From Gammaproteobacteria bacterium (GTDB lineage: Bacteria > Pseudomonadota > Gammaproteobacteria > SZUA-140), in NCBI GenBank assembly GCA_015491865.1, contig WFVD01000009.1, positions 31,048-95,047 of the forward strand: DNA of 64,000 nucleotides, written 5' to 3'. Below the pieces are notes generated by a model. It was not told where the DNA came from. It was given only the letters and a program-made list of their open reading frames with translations, and did no database searches. Both the position numbers and the translations under genes were made by a program. Of this stretch, positions 52,953 through 61,839 are shown in pieces. Numbering within the stretch: the first letter of the stretch is position 1; each line of letters opens with the position of its first letter.

Positions 52953-53123
52953 AATGTTAAGTTTCAACTGGATAGAGCGATCTGGCTCTGCGGTTAAACA
53001 TAAGCGCCGAGGCCTGCACAGGTAGCGAGTTCAATAAAGGGCTGGCACCGCCATATACTCAATCAGCACTGGAACTTAATCTGCTGAACTGAGCTAAACT
53101 GAATTGGCACGACCTGGCAGCGA

Positions 53124-53504
53124 TCAGGCAACCTGGGCAGGAATGCTGTTGCGGCAGTGAGTGATATTATTTTCACTATCAAAGTAGAGCAGTGTCGGCT
53201 TAAAATTAACCAGCTCCTGCTGAGTCAGCACAACGTATGAGCAGATAATCACCCGATGACCGGGTGCTGCCTTGTGTGCTGCTGCGCCGTTCACAGAGAT
53301 AATCTTCGAGCCCGCCTCAGCACGAATCGCATAGGTAACAAAGCGCTCACCGTTATCAATATTATAGATCTGGATCTGCTCATACTCGCGAATACCAGCG
53401 CGATCCAGCAGGTCACTATCTATTGCGCATGAACCTTCATACTCGAGCTCTGCGTGCGTAACACAGGCGCGGTGAAGTTTTGCATTTAGCATCGTTTGCT
53501 GCAT
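53124..53504 (-). CDS. panD: aspartate 1-decarboxylase proenzyme
   Basis: Pyruvoyl-dependent decarboxylation of aspartate to beta-alanine for pantothenate. It has 126 residues. The self-cleavage site Gly24-Ser25 in [10 protein letters not shown] matches the E. coli enzyme in position when the first Met is used, which supports this start. [20 protein letters not shown] and [20 protein letters not shown] are typical. It lies 112 bases downstream of panC. Confidence 0.97.
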   Translation of the reverse strand: MQQTMLNAKLHRACVTHAELEYEGSCAIDSDLLDRAGIREYEQIQIYNIDNGERFVTYAIRAEAGSKIISVNGAAAHKAAPGHRVIICSYVVLTQQELVNFKPTLLYFDSENNITHCRNSIPAQVA

Positions 53505-53616
53505 TGTCCTAACTTATCCTCACTAAAACAGGTCTATAGTTTTCTAAAACAGTCATCGAAAAAGCAGGCGCCGAAGACGGAATTAGCGCCCATTTTAACA
53601 TATAAATGGGCGCTAA

Positions 53617-54468
53617 CTACCCCAGATTCAAGCAAATATTATCAATCAGGCGCGCCTTCCCTAACCACGCAGCGGCAACGATCACCAGATCTTGAGTCTT
53701 CGCCGTCGCTGCCGAGAGATCTCCGGCATTGCGCACGCTAAAATATTCAGGGCGAAAACCACCCGCTTCCAGAGCCCGTGTCGCCTGCGCTTCAACCGAG
53801 GCTATCTTTACGTTGCCAGCCAATAACTGTGATCTTGCCTCTTTCAGCAGCCGGTATAGTAGCGCAGCCCGCTGGCGCTCATCTGCATTCAGATAACCGT
53901 TACGTGAGCTCATCGCCAGACCATCGCGCTCCCGCTCCGTCGGTACACCGACAATTTCAACTGGAAAACAGAGTTCACCCACCATGCGCCGTATCACCAT
54001 CAACTGCTGAAAGTCCTTCTCACCAAATAGCGCAACATTCGGCAGGATGATATTAAAGAGCTTGGCGACCACCGTCGCCACCCCTGTAAAATGGCCAGGG
54101 CGATAGGCGCCACATAGGATATCGGAGAGCCCCGGCACTACAACCTGGCTATTTTTCTGATAGCCATCCGGATAGATCACCGCTACCGAAGGGAGAAACA
54201 GCGCATCCACACCGGCCTCGACCAGCTTTTCACAGTCCTGCGTTAATGTAGTGGGATAGGCGGCGTAATCATCTTGATCGTTAAACTGCATCGGGTTAAC
54301 AAAGATACTGACAACGATGCGCTGACCATGCTGACGGGCCTGCTCAACCAGACGTAGGTGGCCGCGATGCAGGTTGCCCATCGTAGGCACAAAGGCGATG
54401 CTTTCACCACTCATGCGCCACTCATCTATCTGCTGACGAATCTCACCAACCCTCTCAAAGCGCCGCAT
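53617..54468 (-). CDS. panC: pantothenate synthetase
   Basis: ATP-dependent condensation of pantoate and beta-alanine. It has 283 residues. FVPTMGNLHRGHLRLVEQAR contains the HxGH-type ATP motif, with QFNDQDDYAAYPTTLTQDCE, GAYRPGHFTGVATVVAKLFN and GEKDFQQLMVIRRM all intact. The second conserved region SSRNGYLNADERQRA supplies the KMSK-equivalent. It starts 15 bases after the panB stop, and the two are cotranscribed. Confidence 0.97.
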   Translation of the reverse strand: MRRFERVGEIRQQIDEWRMSGESIAFVPTMGNLHRGHLRLVEQARQHGQRIVVSIFVNPMQFNDQDDYAAYPTTLTQDCEKLVEAGVDALFLPSVAVIYPDGYQKNSQVVVPGLSDILCGAYRPGHFTGVATVVAKLFNIILPNVALFGEKDFQQLMVIRRMVGELCFPVEIVGVPTERERDGLAMSSRNGYLNADERQRAALLYRLLKEARSQLLAGNVKIASVEAQATRALEAGGFRPEYFSVRNAGDLSAATAKTQDLVIVAAAWLGKARLIDNICLNLG

Positions 54469-54483
54469 CAGATAAAGCCCGGG

Positions 54484-55284
54484 CTAAGCAATGATCTGTT
54501 CAGCAGCCGGGAATTCACCCGACTTTACCTGCCGCACATACTCTGCAACCGCAGCTTCGACTGAGCCAGCTTCATCAAGAAAGTTTTTCGAAAAACGGGG
54601 TCGCTTGCCCGGCGTAATGCCTAACAGATCATAAAGCACCAGCACCTGGCTATCAGTGTCAACACCGGCACCGATGCCGATCACCGGGATCGCCAACGCT
54701 TCACGCGCCTCCTTTGCCAGCACAGCGGGCACACATTCCAGCACTAAAAGCTCGGCACCGGCAGCCTCCAGCAGGGCTGCCTCCTGCAGCAGACGCTCTG
54801 CCGACGCCTCGTCACGCCCCTGCACTCGATAACCTCCCAGCTTGTTAATCGACTGCGGCAGCAGCCCTAAATGGCAGCATACCGGGATGCCGCGCTCACT
54901 CAACAGGCGAACGGTATCAACCACAACAGCACCACCCTCAAGTTTCACCACCTGTGCACCGCCCTCTTTCATCAGACGTGCGGCATTCGCCAGCGCAAGT
55001 TCAGGCGTCGCATCCGACATAAATGGCATGTCAGCAACCAGCAATGTATGACGACTCCCCTGCCTCACACAGCGTGTATGGTAGATGGTTTCATCGATGG
55101 TCACCGGCACTGTAGTGGTGTTGCCCTGGATCACCATGCCCAGTGAGTCTCCGACAAGAATAACCTCAACACCCGCCCGCTCAAGGATCGATGCAAAACT
55201 CGCATCATAAGCGGTAAGCGTTGCAAACTTCTCACACCGTTTTTTCATCGCACGTAACGTAGAAAGGGTGATAGCTGTTGTCAT
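54484..55284 (-). CDS. panB: 3-methyl-2-oxobutanoate hydroxymethyltransferase
   Basis: Transfers a hydroxymethyl group from 5,10-methylene-THF to ketoisovalerate. It has 266 residues. FATLTAYDASFASILERAGV, VILVGDSLGMVIQGNTTTVP (metal-binding Asp) and VADMPFMSDATPELAL with GIPVCCHLGLLPQS are intact; VIGIGAGVDTDSQVLVLYDL is the C-terminal motif. First of panB-panC, 35 bases after the kinase gene. Confidence 0.97.
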   Translation of the reverse strand: MTTAITLSTLRAMKKRCEKFATLTAYDASFASILERAGVEVILVGDSLGMVIQGNTTTVPVTIDETIYHTRCVRQGSRHTLLVADMPFMSDATPELALANAARLMKEGGAQVVKLEGGAVVVDTVRLLSERGIPVCCHLGLLPQSINKLGGYRVQGRDEASAERLLQEAALLEAAGAELLVLECVPAVLAKEAREALAIPVIGIGAGVDTDSQVLVLYDLLGITPGKRPRFSKNFLDEAGSVEAAVAEYVRQVKSGEFPAAEQIIA

Positions 55285-55319
55285 GACTCTCCTCGCTTGG
55301 CTCTTAAAGTAACAGCCGG

Positions 55320-55979
55320 TTAAAACGTCAACGGCAATGGATTAAAATAGTGGCGTCCGCTGGTGATAGTACAGATGCGTGACAGCAGCGCTTCATAATC
55401 ATCCTCGTTAGTGACCGGGTCAAACTCTGCTGCATTCACAATCAACAGTGGTGACGCACTGTAATAATGAAACAAACGCGCATAGGACTCTACCACTTTC
55501 CTGAGGTATTCCGGCTGAATGAGGCGCTCCGACGCGAGTCCACGCTTAAGGATACGCATCATCAAAACATCAATCGGTGCCTGCAGATAGATCACAAGAT
55601 CGGGACAGGGGGCATCCAGCACCATCTGACTATAGATCTGATCGTAGAGGCGCAGTTCGTCATCATCGAGTGTAATCTGTGCAAACAGACGATCTTTCTC
55701 TATCAGAAAATCAGCCACCCGCACGGAACGAAAGATATCGCCCTGACGCAGCGCCTCCATCTGGCGCACCCGCTGAAACAGGAAGAAGAGCTGCGTCTGC
55801 AGTGCGGCGCTTTTCGGGTCCTGGTAAAAGCGCTCCAGAAACGGATTCTGATCCGCCCCCTCCAGTAGCAGCTCAGTATTAAAGGTGGATGCCAGTTTCT
55901 TTGCCAGCGTTGTTTTGCCAACACCGATCGGCCCTTCAACGACAATATAATCAGGAGACGCGCTCAACATAGCTCCCAC
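55320..55979 (-). CDS. deoxynucleoside kinase (dNK family)
   Basis: Deoxynucleoside salvage kinase of the dAK/dGK type, 219 residues (216 if the Met at 55970 is used). The P-loop VVEGPIGVGKTTLAKKLAST, the substrate-binding FLERFYQDPKSAALQTQLFF and LIEKDRLFAQITLDDDELRL motifs and LVIYLQAPIDVLMMRILKRG are intact. Base preference cannot be told. Its start overlaps the folK stop by 29 bp. Kinase-panB-panC is a common gammaproteobacterial order. Confidence 0.9.
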   Translation of the reverse strand: MGAMLSASPDYIVVEGPIGVGKTTLAKKLASTFNTELLLEGADQNPFLERFYQDPKSAALQTQLFFLFQRVRQMEALRQGDIFRSVRVADFLIEKDRLFAQITLDDDELRLYDQIYSQMVLDAPCPDLVIYLQAPIDVLMMRILKRGLASERLIQPEYLRKVVESYARLFHYYSASPLLIVNAAEFDPVTNEDDYEALLSRICTITSGRHYFNPLPLTF

Positions 55980-56526
55980 TGTTATCCTGCTGCAGTAATT
56001 TCAAACCACGCCTTGGGCAGCGTTTAACCAGTTGCTTTAACGGGCCAAGCAGCGGGACCTCTAAATCAGGTGAGATTTCATACAGTGGGTAAAGCACAAA
56101 CTCACGCAGTCGAATCGCGACATGCGGCACTGTTAATGTGGGGGTATCGATCTGTCGCTCGCCATAAAGCAATATATCCAGATCAAGTGTGCGGGGCGAC
56201 CAGCGCGGCGTTGCCGCATCGCGCACCCGGCCCTGCAATGTCTCGATAGCCTGTAGCTGCAGTAACAGCTCATGCGGAGCCAGTGTTGTCCGCAGCCGGG
56301 CCACTGCATTGACATAATCGGGCTGCTGGCCGCTATCATCATCCGCCCGTTCAGCCACCAGCGCCTTACTCAGGTAAAAAGAGGAGCAACAGAGCGAGTC
56401 CTCCATCGCTAACTGCTGCAACACTGCCAGCGCTAGCTCAAGCTGGTGCGCCGGTTCATTAAGGTTACTACCGAGACCTATCCACACTTCAACACCGCGT
56501 GAAGCCATCTCTTCCACTCTACCCAT
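55951..56526 (-). CDS. folK: 6-hydroxymethyl-7,8-dihydropterin pyrophosphokinase
   Basis: Folate-pathway pyrophosphokinase, 191 residues. GVEVWIGLGSNLNEPAHQLE near the N-terminus, DYVNAVARLRTTLAPHELLL and RWSPRTLDLDILLYGERQID are the HPPK signatures, with the two metal-binding Asp in DLDIL. The start may be the Met at 56508 rather than 56526. It lies 8 bases after the pcnB stop and overlaps the kinase gene, so pcnB-folK-dNK-panB-panC form one unit. Confidence 0.96.
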   Translation of the reverse strand: MGRVEEMASRGVEVWIGLGSNLNEPAHQLELALAVLQQLAMEDSLCCSSFYLSKALVAERADDDSGQQPDYVNAVARLRTTLAPHELLLQLQAIETLQGRVRDAATPRWSPRTLDLDILLYGERQIDTPTLTVPHVAIRLREFVLYPLYEISPDLEVPLLGPLKQLVKRCPRRGLKLLQQDNSGSYVERVS

Positions 56527-56534
56527 CGGCCCGG

Positions 56535-57833
56535 CTACACCGACTCGCCTGAGCCAGCACCATCCGATGTTGCAGCCGCTGTTTTTTTACGTGAGCGACG
56601 CCGCGGCCGTTTTCTCGGTGCTGCACGACTCGCCGCCTGCGCAATGACATCTGGATTCTCCAGCTGAAACGCTGTCCACCAGTCACATAGCTCCTGATGG
56701 GTTTCACCCGCCTCGGCACGCAACAGCAGGAAGTCATACGCCGCTCGAAAACGGGGGTGCGCCAGCAGGCGCAGAGGCCCTTTGCCGGTGGTGCGCTTGA
56801 GACGGGGCTGTAACTGCCAGATCTCTCGTGTCTGCAGACTAAAGCGTTTGGGGCAGGCGACGCAGCGGCTCTGCTCTGCGAGCACCTCACCACCAGCCTC
56901 ACAGATCGACTGCACTTCCGTCATCCCTTCGCGGCGCAGCGCTTTTGCACGCCGCTGCATCGGCATCCACATCAGAACTGCATACAGAAAGGCGGGGGTG
57001 ACCGGCTTACCTGCGGCGATACGTGCATCGGTATTCTCCATCGCACGTAGAATTAACGCATGAAAAATGCCGTTCTGGTCCTGCGCTAGCGCTTCAGCCG
57101 TCTGCGGGAAAAGATACTGCAGCAGATTATAGTGAGAGAGCAGTTCATAGCTCTGTACCGCACTGCCACCCATAAAGAGCTTCAACACCTCTTCAAACAG
57201 GCGCGCGGCCGCAATATCCTGCAGCAGATGGCCCAGCTCAAAAATCGGTTCTTCTGCCTCCGGCTGGATACGGAAACCGAGCTTCGCCGCAAAGCGTACC
57301 GCGCGCAACATCCGTACCGCATCTTCACGATAACGTACATCGGGATCACCAATCAAGCGCAGCACACCCGCCTCGAGATCTTCTACACCGCCCGCGTAAT
57401 CCACCACCGAAAAGTCTTTGATGTTGTAATAGAGGGCGTTGACTGTAAAATCGCGCCGCACCGCATCATCCTCAACCGTGCCGTAGACGTTATCTCGCAC
57501 GATGCGCCCCTCTTCGGTCACACCGCCCGCCTCATCGCCACTATGTTGCGCACGAAAGGTCGCAACCTCTATGATCTCGCGCCCGAAGTGGACATGGGCG
57601 AGGCGAAAGCGTCGTCCAATCAGACGACAGTTGCGAAACACCTCTTTAATCTGTTCCGGGTGGGCATCCGTAGCCACATCAAAATCTTTTGGCTCGCGCC
57701 CCAGCAGCAAGTCACGCACACCGCCACCAACAAGATAAGCCTCGTAACCAGCCTCTTTTAGGCGATAAAGCACTTTCAGTGCGTTGTCGGAGATGCCCGA
57801 GCGCGATAATGCGTGCTCGGGGCGAGGGATAAT
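56535..57833 (-). CDS. pcnB: poly(A) polymerase I, probable non-ATG start
   Basis: Adds poly(A) tails to RNA and promotes decay. The nucleotidyltransferase core YLVGGGVRDLLLGREPKDFD is intact, with the metal-binding Asp pair, NCRLIGRRFRLAHVHFGREI and RDFTVNALYYNI. The C-terminus is basic (about 380-410; RKRPRRRSRKK). The conserved N-terminal segment IIPRPEHALSRSGISDNALK lies upstream of the only GTG (57773), and no ATG, GTG or TTG exists between it and the in-frame stop at 57864-57866. I therefore place the start at ATT 57833; ATC or CTG upstream are alternatives. E. coli pcnB is known to use AUU. Confidence 0.88.
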   Translation of the reverse strand: MIPRPEHALSRSGISDNALKVLYRLKEAGYEAYLVGGGVRDLLLGREPKDFDVATDAHPEQIKEVFRNCRLIGRRFRLAHVHFGREIIEVATFRAQHSGDEAGGVTEEGRIVRDNVYGTVEDDAVRRDFTVNALYYNIKDFSVVDYAGGVEDLEAGVLRLIGDPDVRYREDAVRMLRAVRFAAKLGFRIQPEAEEPIFELGHLLQDIAAARLFEEVLKLFMGGSAVQSYELLSHYNLLQYLFPQTAEALAQDQNGIFHALILRAMENTDARIAAGKPVTPAFLYAVLMWMPMQRRAKALRREGMTEVQSICEAGGEVLAEQSRCVACPKRFSLQTREIWQLQPRLKRTTGKGPLRLLAHPRFRAAYDFLLLRAEAGETHQELCDWWTAFQLENPDVIAQAASRAAPRKRPRRRSRKKTAAATSDGAGSGESV

Positions 57834-57894
57834 CCTGGCTTTGATAACGGTCAGTCCTAGTCTTTATTATTTAAATGCCGTCTAGCGTTGCGGC

Positions 57895-57922
57895 TTGTAC
57901 ATCGCTTAATGGTGCGTATAAT
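57895..57922 (+). promoter_or_regulatory. promoter of tRNA-Glu
   Basis: TTGTAC (57895-57900) and a consensus TATAAT (57917-57922) are 16 bp apart, followed by a GC-containing ACCGC discriminator, 70 bases before tRNA-Glu. The -35 box is weak; the -10 box is perfect. Confidence 0.5.
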
Positions 57923-57991
57923 ACCGCAAAACCGCTGTCTATCTTATTAATTTTATTGGATTCAGCCAAAATCACCAACGGTTAATATCAC

Positions 57992-58067
57992 GCTCCCTTC
58001 GTCTAGCGGTCCAGGACACCGCCCTCTCACGGCGGGAACAGGGGTTCGAGTCCCCTAGGGAGCACCA
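57992..58067 (+). tRNA. tRNA-Glu (anticodon CTC)
   Basis: The cloverleaf can be read directly: acceptor GCTCCCT/AGGGAGC, anticodon stem CCGCC/GGCGG with loop CTCTCAC giving anticodon CTC, T-arm AGGGG-TTCGAGT-CCCCT, discriminator A and an encoded CCA at 58065-58067. The body closely resembles enteric tRNA-Glu but with CTC instead of TTC. Confidence 0.96.
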
Positions 58068-58194
58068 TTTTAACCGCCTGATAAACCAGCGCTTGATCAT
58101 GGCCTGTATTCCCGCTAGCGGCCAGGAAAGCACTACCAGCTGCAGCGAATCACCTTAAGCCAGCAATTTTCCAGTCAATTCCAACAACCACCTG

Positions 58195-58956
58195 CTATCC
58201 CCCTCGTTGGCGCACAGCCTCGAACAGGCAGACCCCGCACGCCACCGACACATTGAGGCTGGCGACCGATCCCGCCATCGGCACAGAGATCAACAGATCG
58301 CACTGCTCGCGCGTGAGGCGTCGTAATCCCCGCCCTTCCGCGCCCAGTACTAATGCCAGCGGCCCTTTGAGATCCGCATCAAACAGAGAGGTCTCACCCC
58401 GCTCGTCCGCCCCCAGCAGCCATACCCCCTCGCTCTGCAGCTGACGTAGTGCGCGCGCAAGGTTGGCCACCTGAATCAACGGCACATGCTCTGCCGCGCC
58501 ACATGCAACCTTACTCACCACTGGGGTAATGCCCACCGCGCGATCTTTCGGTACGATCACCGCATGCACACCGGCCGCATCGGCACTGCGCAGGCAGGCC
58601 CCCAGATTATGGGGGTCCTGCACACCGTCGAGCACCAGTAAAAATGGCGCTTCATCAAGGCCCGAGAGCAGTTCGGAAATATTCAGCGCCAGTTGAGGCG
58701 ACGGCGCAGTGCTACATTCGGCGACAACCCCCTGATGGCGTTCACCACCCACCATCAGGTCGAGCTTTGCATGGCTCGATGCCTGTAGTGAAACCCCTCT
58801 TTTATCCGCCAGACTTTGCAGGCGCTTGATGCGCTGATTCTTCTGCGCTTCACGCGCAATCCACAGGGTGCGAACGCGCGAGGCATCTTTTTCCATCATG
58901 GAGGTGACGGCATGAATGCCAAATAGATAATCGTTATCGGAGGCTTTATTCATCAC
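58195..58956 (-). CDS. rlmB: 23S rRNA 2'-O-methyltransferase RlmB
   Basis: Methylates G2251 of 23S rRNA in the peptidyl transferase centre. It has 253 residues: an N-terminal L30e-like substrate domain (about 1-80; YLFGIHAVTSMMEKDASRVR) and a C-terminal SPOUT knot with LVLDGVQDPHNLGACLRSAD, LVLGAEGRGLRRLTREQCDL and ISVPMAGSVASLNVSVACGV, all three motifs intact. It starts 36 bases after the rnr stop, the usual rnr-rlmB order. Confidence 0.96.
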   Translation of the reverse strand: MMNKASDNDYLFGIHAVTSMMEKDASRVRTLWIAREAQKNQRIKRLQSLADKRGVSLQASSHAKLDLMVGGERHQGVVAECSTAPSPQLALNISELLSGLDEAPFLLVLDGVQDPHNLGACLRSADAAGVHAVIVPKDRAVGITPVVSKVACGAAEHVPLIQVANLARALRQLQSEGVWLLGADERGETSLFDADLKGPLALVLGAEGRGLRRLTREQCDLLISVPMAGSVASLNVSVACGVCLFEAVRQRGG

Positions 58957-58992
58957 ACGCCAAAGAGCTGGTTAACTGAGTCGCGGCGCGTA

Positions 58993-61332
58993 TCAACGAC
59001 GACGAGAGCGCTTTTTCGCAGCAGTACCGGGCTTGTCACCAGAGTCTGTATCACGTTTTTCCGCTGGCTTTTTCCCCTTGCGACGCGTCCCTCTTTTAGC
59101 AGAACGTTTTTTAGCCGGGCGCCCCTTTTTCTGCGGCTTATTGTCATCATCGTCTGATGACCCTAGCAGGGCAAAGTCGATCTTGCTCTCATCAAGATCA
59201 ACCCTCGCAACACGCACATTAATCCAGTCTCCGAGGCGATAGGTCATGCCACTGCGCTCACCCTTCATCTCATGGCGTTTGGCATCAAAATGGTAGTAGT
59301 CATTATCGAGCGAGGTGATATGCACCAGCCCCTCAACAAAGATCTCATCCAGTTCCACAAACAGCCCAAAGCCTGTCACCGAGGTGATAATGCCGGAAAA
59401 TTCCTGGCCTACACGGCTCATCATAAATTCACACTTGAGCCAGTCGATGGCATCACGCGTGGCATCATCTGCGCGACGCTCTGTCATTGAGCAGTGGTCA
59501 CCCGCCTGCGCCATATTGGCGTGGTCGTACCTGAACGTGTCAGCGCTACCGCCCGCAATCAGGTGGCGAATACCACGATGAACCAGCAGATCCGGGTAGC
59601 GTCGAATCGGCGAGGTAAAATGGGTATAGGCCTCTAACGCCAGTCCAAAGTGACCGATGTTTTCCGGGCTATAAACCGCTTGGCTCATGCTGCGTAACAG
59701 CACTGTTTCAATCAGGTGGCGGTCATCGCGCATCTGAATTTCATCCAGTAATCTGGCGTAATCCTTTGCCGAAGGTTCCGAACCGCCCCCCAGCTTCAAC
59801 CCCATCTCAGCCAGAAAGGCCTTCAGATCGGTCAGCTTCTCTTCGGTCGGGTTTTGATGGATTCGGTAGACCATCGGAAATTCATGCTCTTCAAAGAATC
59901 GTGCCGCCGCCACATTGGCACAGATCATAAACTCTTCGATCAGGCGATGCGCATCGTTGCGAACCGTCGGAATGATCTGCTCAATCTTACGCCCTTCGCC
60001 AAAAACGATGCGTGTTTCGGCACGGTCAAACTCGATTGCGCCACGTTTGCTACGCGCCTTACACATCGCATGGTAAAGGTTGTAGAGTTCGTTCAGATGC
60101 GGCATCAACGGTGCGTATTCACGACAGAGGTCGGCATCCTGATCCACCAGCATCGCGGCCACTTTGCTATAGGTAAGGCGCGCGTGAGAACGCATCACCC
60201 CTTCAAAAAAGCGGTAACTACGCAACTTGCCACCGGGTGTGATCGACATTTCACACACCATGCAGAGACGATCCACATCCGGGTTCAGCGAACAGAGATG
60301 GTTGGAGAGTATCTCCGGTAACATCGGGATCACATTCTCGGGAAAGTAGACCGAATTACCACGCAGCCAGGCCTCCTGATCCAGCACGGTATCCGGCTTC
60401 ACATAGGCCGACACATCGGCAATCGCCACCAGCAGCTTCCACCCATTGCTAACCTTTTTGCAGTAGACTGCATCGTCAAAATCACGCGAGTCATCCCCAT
60501 CGATCGTCACCAGTGGCAGCTCACGAATATCCTCACGCGTACCACCCTTGGCCGACTCGGGCACTTCACTGCCAAACGCTGCCGCCTCCTCTTCCGCCTC
60601 ACGAGACCAGAGGTGTGGCAGCTCATGGGTGCGCAGTGCAATCTCCATCTCCATTCCCGGCGCCATGTGGTCACCGAGCACTTCCGTGATCTGGCCTACC
60701 GGCTGCGAGCGACGTGTCGGCTGTTCAAGAATGGTTGCCACCACAATTTGCCCGGCCTCTGCATCGCCCTGTTTTTCAGCGGGAATAACGATCTCGTGGG
60801 TGATCCGTTTGTTGCTCGATTCAACAAAGCCAACGCCACCCTCTTTAAAGAAGCGGCCGACAATTTCGTGATGGGCGTGCTCCAGCACCTCGACCAGCGC
60901 CCCTTCACGACGGCCGCGGCGATCCACACCCACCACCCGTACCAGCACACGGTCGCCATGCATCACCGCATGCATCTGCCGTGCAGAGAGGAAGATGTCA
61001 TCCCCTCCCTCATCAGAGACCACAAAACCGAAGCCATCGGGATGGCCAATCACACGCCCACGAATCAGATCCATGCGGCTCGCAGCAGCGTAGCCGTCAC
61101 GACGATTCCGCACGAGCTGTCCATCACGCTCCATCGCTCGCAGGCGGCGGCGCAACGCCTCCAGATCCTGATCTTCAACCAGCCCCAGCGCCTCGCTTAT
61201 CGCACGTAAATTCTGTGGCCGATCACACCCCTCAAGGAGCGCTAAAATCCCTTCTCGACTGGTGATGGGGTTCGCGTATTTCTGTGCCTCGCGTTCGGCA
61301 AACTTATCTTTTTCGGGTGATTTTTTACTCAT
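58993..61332 (-). CDS. rnr: ribonuclease R
   Basis: Processive 3'-5' exoribonuclease that degrades structured RNA. It has 779 residues: an N-terminal winged helix (about 20-85), two cold-shock domains (about 90-240), the RNB catalytic domain with TIDGDDSRDFDDAVYCKKVS (metal Asp cluster), an S1 domain (about 645-730; FSGIITSVTGFGLFVELDEI) and a Lys/Arg-rich tail. Followed by rlmB. tRNA-Leu lies 238 bases upstream on the opposite strand. Confidence 0.97.
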   Translation of the reverse strand: MSKKSPEKDKFAEREAQKYANPITSREGILALLEGCDRPQNLRAISEALGLVEDQDLEALRRRLRAMERDGQLVRNRRDGYAAASRMDLIRGRVIGHPDGFGFVVSDEGGDDIFLSARQMHAVMHGDRVLVRVVGVDRRGRREGALVEVLEHAHHEIVGRFFKEGGVGFVESSNKRITHEIVIPAEKQGDAEAGQIVVATILEQPTRRSQPVGQITEVLGDHMAPGMEMEIALRTHELPHLWSREAEEEAAAFGSEVPESAKGGTREDIRELPLVTIDGDDSRDFDDAVYCKKVSNGWKLLVAIADVSAYVKPDTVLDQEAWLRGNSVYFPENVIPMLPEILSNHLCSLNPDVDRLCMVCEMSITPGGKLRSYRFFEGVMRSHARLTYSKVAAMLVDQDADLCREYAPLMPHLNELYNLYHAMCKARSKRGAIEFDRAETRIVFGEGRKIEQIIPTVRNDAHRLIEEFMICANVAAARFFEEHEFPMVYRIHQNPTEEKLTDLKAFLAEMGLKLGGGSEPSAKDYARLLDEIQMRDDRHLIETVLLRSMSQAVYSPENIGHFGLALEAYTHFTSPIRRYPDLLVHRGIRHLIAGGSADTFRYDHANMAQAGDHCSMTERRADDATRDAIDWLKCEFMMSRVGQEFSGIITSVTGFGLFVELDEIFVEGLVHITSLDNDYYHFDAKRHEMKGERSGMTYRLGDWINVRVARVDLDESKIDFALLGSSDDDDNKPQKKGRPAKKRSAKRGTRRKGKKPAEKRDTDSGDKPGTAAKKRSRRR

Positions 61333-61493
61333 GGGGCGTAGTATAACGCAGAACCACTGCTATCAAGTAATTTCAATGGTTTAACAATTGCCAAGGGCAA
61401 ATGAATCAAACAACCTCACCCGCGCGTGTAGTGATTCTCACCAAGGTCATCCGCTTCGTAGGTACGCCAAACCACCCAACCACGCCGCTTTGA

Positions 61494-61522
61494 TTGACAA
61501 TGCAAGCCTCAATCGGTACAGT
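61494..61522 (+). promoter_or_regulatory. promoter of tRNA-Leu
   Basis: A perfect TTGACA (61494-61499) and TACAGT (61517-61522) are separated by exactly 17 bp and followed by a GC-rich GCGCC, the kind of discriminator found at stringently controlled stable-RNA promoters. The start site would be about 45 bases before the tRNA. Confidence 0.65.
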
Positions 61523-61570
61523 GCGCCACTTAGTTTCAACGCCATGAAAACGCAACCGCGAATTCAACGC

Positions 61571-61657
61571 GCCGAGGTGGTGAAATTGGTAGACACGCTA
61601 GCTTCAGGTGCTAGTGGGGGCAACCCCGTGGAGGTTCAAGTCCTCTCCTCGGCACCA
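61571..61657 (+). tRNA. tRNA-Leu (anticodon CAG)
   Basis: Class II tRNA with a long variable arm. The acceptor GCCGAGG/CCTCGGC, D-arm with TTGGTAGAC, anticodon stem CTAGC/GCTAG and loop TTCAGGT (anticodon CAG), variable stem GGGG/CCCC, T-loop TTCAAGT, and encoded CCA at 61655-61657 are all visible. Its 3' end marks the change to decayed DNA. Confidence 0.97.
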
Positions 61658-61839
61658 TTTTTATAGACCACCCCAGACCATCCGAAACCACGTTATAGAT
61701 TGTTTTTAAAAGTATTTTACTTTTTTAATTCGATGTCCGTATTGTCTGCCATGGTCTCCGATTGTCCCTTTTGTGGAACGCAGATTGATGTCTTTTGTTG
61801 TAGGCGTGCACCCATTCACTGTTTACCATTGGCTCTCCA

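Noticed and set aside
61388..61666. Plus-strand open frame of about 92 codons ending in VVKLVDTLASGASGGNPVEV
   Set aside because: Its C-terminal half is the translation of tRNA-Leu, a well-known false protein; the rest is promoter DNA.
61658..61839. Possible integrase 3' end next to tRNA-Leu
   Set aside because: A minus-strand frame (61725-61931) is open but contains no tyrosine-recombinase motif; it is too short and featureless to call.
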